Assembly: GCF_007744515.1 (NCBI RefSeq)
Contig: NZ_CP036268.1
Coordinates: 4,208,723 to 4,272,722 of the forward strand
Direction: 5' to 3'
DNA length: 64,000 nucleotides
Origin: Stratiformator vulcanicus
GTDB taxonomy: Bacteria > Planctomycetota > Planctomycetia > Planctomycetales > Planctomycetaceae
Shown here: piece after piece, positions 63,553 to 64,000 of the stretch
How the letters are laid out: each line of letters begins with the position of its first letter
How positions within the stretch are numbered: position 1 is the first letter of the stretch
The notes under the pieces: model-generated
What the model was told of the DNA's origin: nothing
Database searches by the model: none
What the model saw: the letters and a program-made list of their open reading frames with translations, nothing else
Position numbers and translations under genes: made by a program

Positions 63553-64000
63553 ATGCGGAGGGAATGAGGGTTGGCGGAAACGATCGCAAGGTCGCTTGGC
63601 CGCTCGGCGGGGAGTCAGCGCTGAGTGACGTTGATGTCTAGATGCGCTGATACATCAATTATCGGAAATCTGAGCCGCAAATCAAGAAGTAACCGCCCGA
63701 TACGTCGCATCAGCGGCGCTTTACCTGACGTAATTGCGCAATTGCGTCCTCTCACGACAAGCCCTTGCGTGTCCCTCGCCGCATCGCTCGGACGTGCCCT
63801 GATGCCCGGCTGGGGAAACGACGGAATAACGCAACATTTCGTTACGCTCCCCACGAACCACCCGTTTTCGATCGATTCGACGGAATTCCGCTCATCGCCG
63901 GTCTCGAATTGACTGATCCTTCGCGTTTGACCTACTGTTCCAAGGTCAGCCGCCCAAGACTCGCGGTGCGCCGGCCATGGATCACAACACGTTATCAATC
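63553..64000. other. Right-edge region, 448 bp, no supported gene
   Basis: Two short frames on opposite strands (95 and 127 codons) cover most of this stretch, but neither shows a recognisable motif, a ribosome-binding site or protein-like composition. No palindrome or tRNA-like structure was seen. The promoter of the DUF1592-type gene should lie in the first 100-200 bases. Confidence 0.5.

Noticed and set aside
63615..63998. 127-codon minus-strand and 95-codon plus-strand frames at the right edge
   Set aside because: No motif, no ribosome-binding site and mutually overlapping; possibly the edge of a gene outside the window but unsupported here.

Overview
The window looks like chromosomal DNA from a planctomycete (phylum Planctomycetota). 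The evidence is the set of gene families rather than any marker RNA. They include a DUF1501 twin-arginine protein next to a LamG/DUF1549/DUF1553 protein, a PVC-type propeller/HEAT/CxxCH haem protein, a DUF1552 protein beside a DUF1587/1595/1592/1588/1585 cytochrome-like protein, DUF6655-like and Uma2 proteins, and abundant palindromic intergenic repeats. No rRNA, tRNA, CRISPR array, prophage or plasmid function was seen. The DNA is GC-rich by eye. I ran no searches, so all family names rest on motifs read directly.

Layout. 1-4.7 kb (minus strand): a large TPR-like exported protein running off the left edge, then UDP-glucuronate 4-epimerase and UDP-glucuronate decarboxylase, two enzymes that draw on the same UDP-sugar. 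4.8-13 kb: a DUF3253 protein and three very large exported planctomycete proteins. 13.4-17.7 kb: WD40 membrane protein, peptidase T, alpha/beta hydrolase, DoxX. 17.9-25 kb: pirin, Uma2, PhoD-like phosphatase, rhodanese, metallophosphoesterase, UbiD-type decarboxylase. 25-25.6 kb: a gene-free cluster of palindromic repeats. 26-36.4 kb: THUMP methyltransferase, a degenerate receiver, a WbpA-type UDP-GlcNAc dehydrogenase, a PlsC acyltransferase, an ispA-dxs isoprenoid operon, and an RdgB pyrophosphatase. 36.5-44.5 kb: accessory region with a kelch-like protein, a GH32 glycosidase, a DUF1036-like protein, and a four-gene run of exported proteins (M14 peptidase, Cys-containing anchored protein, Cys-rich peptide, exported protein). 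The last gene of that run is split by an 854-bp IS5-type element with a CTAG target duplication. 44.6-50 kb: orphan addiction-module antitoxin, AlaC-like aminotransferase, parvulin-type isomerase, DUF58 and MoxR. 50-58.7 kb: exported MTA/SAH nucleosidase, TrkH, ABC exporter pair, CTP-dependent lipid kinase-like protein, lipoprotein, BNR-like protein. 58.7-63.6 kb: DUF1552 and zinc-ribbon/DUF1592 proteins.

Beyond the genes, the most striking structure is a set of dispersed repeats. Four loci (20631, 21078, 23106 and 39173) each carry exactly four tandem degenerate heptamers of consensus YCTMGAC. At the clearest two loci the array sits just after one arm of a palindromic repeat, and at two loci it ends 6 bases before a start codon. 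A two-hairpin element occurs twice (25000 and 44558). A second, MITE-like element occurs at 25160. The IS insertion is clean enough that the ancestral 319-residue reading frame can be rebuilt exactly. I saw no obvious defence or secretion system that would count as a new large system. The repeat grammar and the interrupted exported-protein operon are the best leads.
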